A stretch of DNA of 35,252 nt, taken from positions 1 to 35,252 of the forward strand of contig JAITQD010000084.1 in the NCBI GenBank assembly GCA_031289095.1. The letters run 5' to 3'. The DNA is from Azoarcus sp. GTDB lineage: Bacteria > Pseudomonadota > Gammaproteobacteria > Burkholderiales > Rhodocyclaceae. Shown here piece by piece: positions 34,542 through 35,252 of this stretch (positions within the stretch are counted from its first letter, which is position 1; each line of letters begins with the position of its first letter). The notes beneath the pieces were generated by a model, which was given only the letters and a program-made list of their open reading frames with translations, had not been told where the DNA came from and did not search any database. Both the position numbers and the translations under genes were made by a program.

Positions 34542-34626
34542 ATTCACGCGGCGCTCGTGTGGCCCTTCACTGTACCGGGGGAGGTGTCCCGATAATATGT
34601 ATGTAATCTGATTTACGGGATACTCC

Positions 34627-35252
34627 GTGACCGAAGCAGTCAGTCAATCCGTTCCGCAACAACACTCCGCAGACCATCCGCCTGTTGACGCCCTGCTCAA
34701 CAGTCTGCTGATGCTGGTGCGCGCCTTTGGCGGCAACCAGACGCGCGATGCGATTGTTGCCGGCCTGCCGCTCAAGGATGGGCGCTTGACCCCGGGGCTT
34801 TTCGAGCGCGCCGCGCGCCGCGCCGGCATGCGCAGCAATATTGTCGCCACCACGCTCGACGGCCTCAACCAGGCGCTGCTGCCGGTCGTGCTGCTGCTCG
34901 CCGACGGCAACGCCTGCGTGGTCACGCAGATGAGTTCACGCCGCAACCGCTGGAAAGTGGTCTTCCCCGAACTGAGCGAAGCCGCGGTGACGTTGACGCG
35001 CGAAGACCTGGAAAAACACTACAGCGGGCACGCCATCTACGTGCGCCCGGCGTTCCAGTTCGATGCGCGCGCGCCGCAAGGCTCGCGGCTGCGAAGCGGA
35101 CACTGGTTCTGGAGCGTCATCTCTGCCAACCGGCATATCTATAACGACGTGCTGCTGTCCGCCCTGATAATCAACCTGTTCGCGGTGGCGATGCCGCTGT
35201 TCGTAATGAACGTCTACGACCGTGTCGTGCCGAACAGTGCCGTCGATACGTT
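34627..35252 (+). CDS. Type I secretion ABC transporter, LapB-like, N-terminal part (cut by window edge)
   Basis: The frame opens at GTG 34627, after a possible ACGGGA ribosome binding site, and runs to the window end (208 codons). Residues 1-135 resemble the C39-like N-terminal domain of type I secretion permease/ATPases such as Pseudomonas LapB. I see no catalytic Cys, so it is likely a non-proteolytic substrate-docking domain. Residues 150-200 begin the membrane domain, including FAVAMPLFVMNVYDRVVPN, a LapB-family hallmark. The ATPase domain lies outside the window. LapB transporters export large repeat adhesins. The gene is divergent from a PilZ c-di-GMP protein, which would suit a biofilm role; that is inference. 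Confidence 0.87.
   Translation, partial: MTEAVSQSVPQQHSADHPPVDALLNSLLMLVRAFGGNQTRDAIVAGLPLKDGRLTPGLFERAARRAGMRSNIVATTLDGLNQALLPVVLLLADGNACVVTQMSSRRNRWKVVFPELSEAAVTLTREDLEKHYSGHAIYVRPAFQFDARAPQGSRLRSGHWFWSVISANRHIYNDVLLSALIINLFAVAMPLFVMNVYDRVVPNSAVDT

Noticed and set aside
33373..34611. A 412-codon plus-strand frame across znuC and PilZ
   Set aside because: It is antisense to both genes and has no recognisable domain.

Overview
The window looks like chromosomal housekeeping DNA from a GC-rich betaproteobacterium. The gene orders aroQ-accB-accC-prmA-zinc ribbon/DUF3426, ribE-ribBX-ribH-nusB and diaA-BON lipoprotein, together with Mpl and RecBD, fit Betaproteobacteria and suggest a Rhodocyclales-like lineage. 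That placement is inference from gene content; there is no rRNA here to confirm it. I see no tRNA, rRNA, CRISPR array, IS element, prophage or plasmid gene. Genes are tightly packed and many overlap by 4 bp (ATGA or GTGA).

Layout. 1-2.9 kb (minus): lgt, malonyl-CoA decarboxylase and the N-terminal 215 codons of a membrane sensor cut by the window edge. 3.0-4.0 kb (plus): a PfkB sugar/nucleoside kinase. 4.0-9.9 kb (minus): a nucleotidyltransferase-like unknown, a possible 26-codon linker ORF, aroQ, accB, accC, prmA and a zinc-ribbon membrane protein. 9.9-11.3 kb (plus): mpl. 11.3-12.6 kb (minus): diaA/gmhA-type SIS protein and a DolP-like BON lipoprotein. 12.6-13.16 kb: about 600 bp without a gene but rich in inverted repeats. 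13.16-13.45 kb (plus): the HU gene with a strong terminator. 13.5-19.7 kb (minus): pldA, a broken cutA, dsbD, ribE, ribBX, ribH, nusB. 19.9-26.4 kb (plus): psd, recB, recD. 26.4-30.2 kb (minus): nadE, pncB and a nicotinamidase, divergent from nrtR (30.4-31.1 kb, plus). 31.1-34.0 kb (minus): a zinc-type ABC importer preceded by a small membrane ORF. 34.1-35.25 kb: a PilZ protein divergent from a LapB-like type I secretion ABC transporter that runs off the window.

How the genes work together. The clearest functional module is NAD salvage. The nicotinamidase makes nicotinate from nicotinamide, PncB makes nicotinate mononucleotide, and NadE does the final amidation after NadD (not in the window). 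The divergent NrtR is the likely repressor, and the shared intergenic region holds a good promoter and a palindrome. Other modules are fatty-acid precursor supply and removal (AccBC, malonyl-CoA decarboxylase), riboflavin synthesis, envelope maintenance (Lgt, Mpl, DolP-like, Psd, PldA, DsbD), recombination (RecBD without an adjacent RecC) and zinc uptake.

I did not find a clearly new biological system. The most useful oddities are the truncated cutA left between pldA and dsbD, a RibBX protein with no zinc cysteines, the NrtR Nudix box lacking its catalytic glutamates, a Ser-His-Asp rather than Ser-His-Asn arrangement in PldA, recBD without recC, a hairpin-rich gap before hupB, and two small ORFs missed by ordinary length cut-offs.
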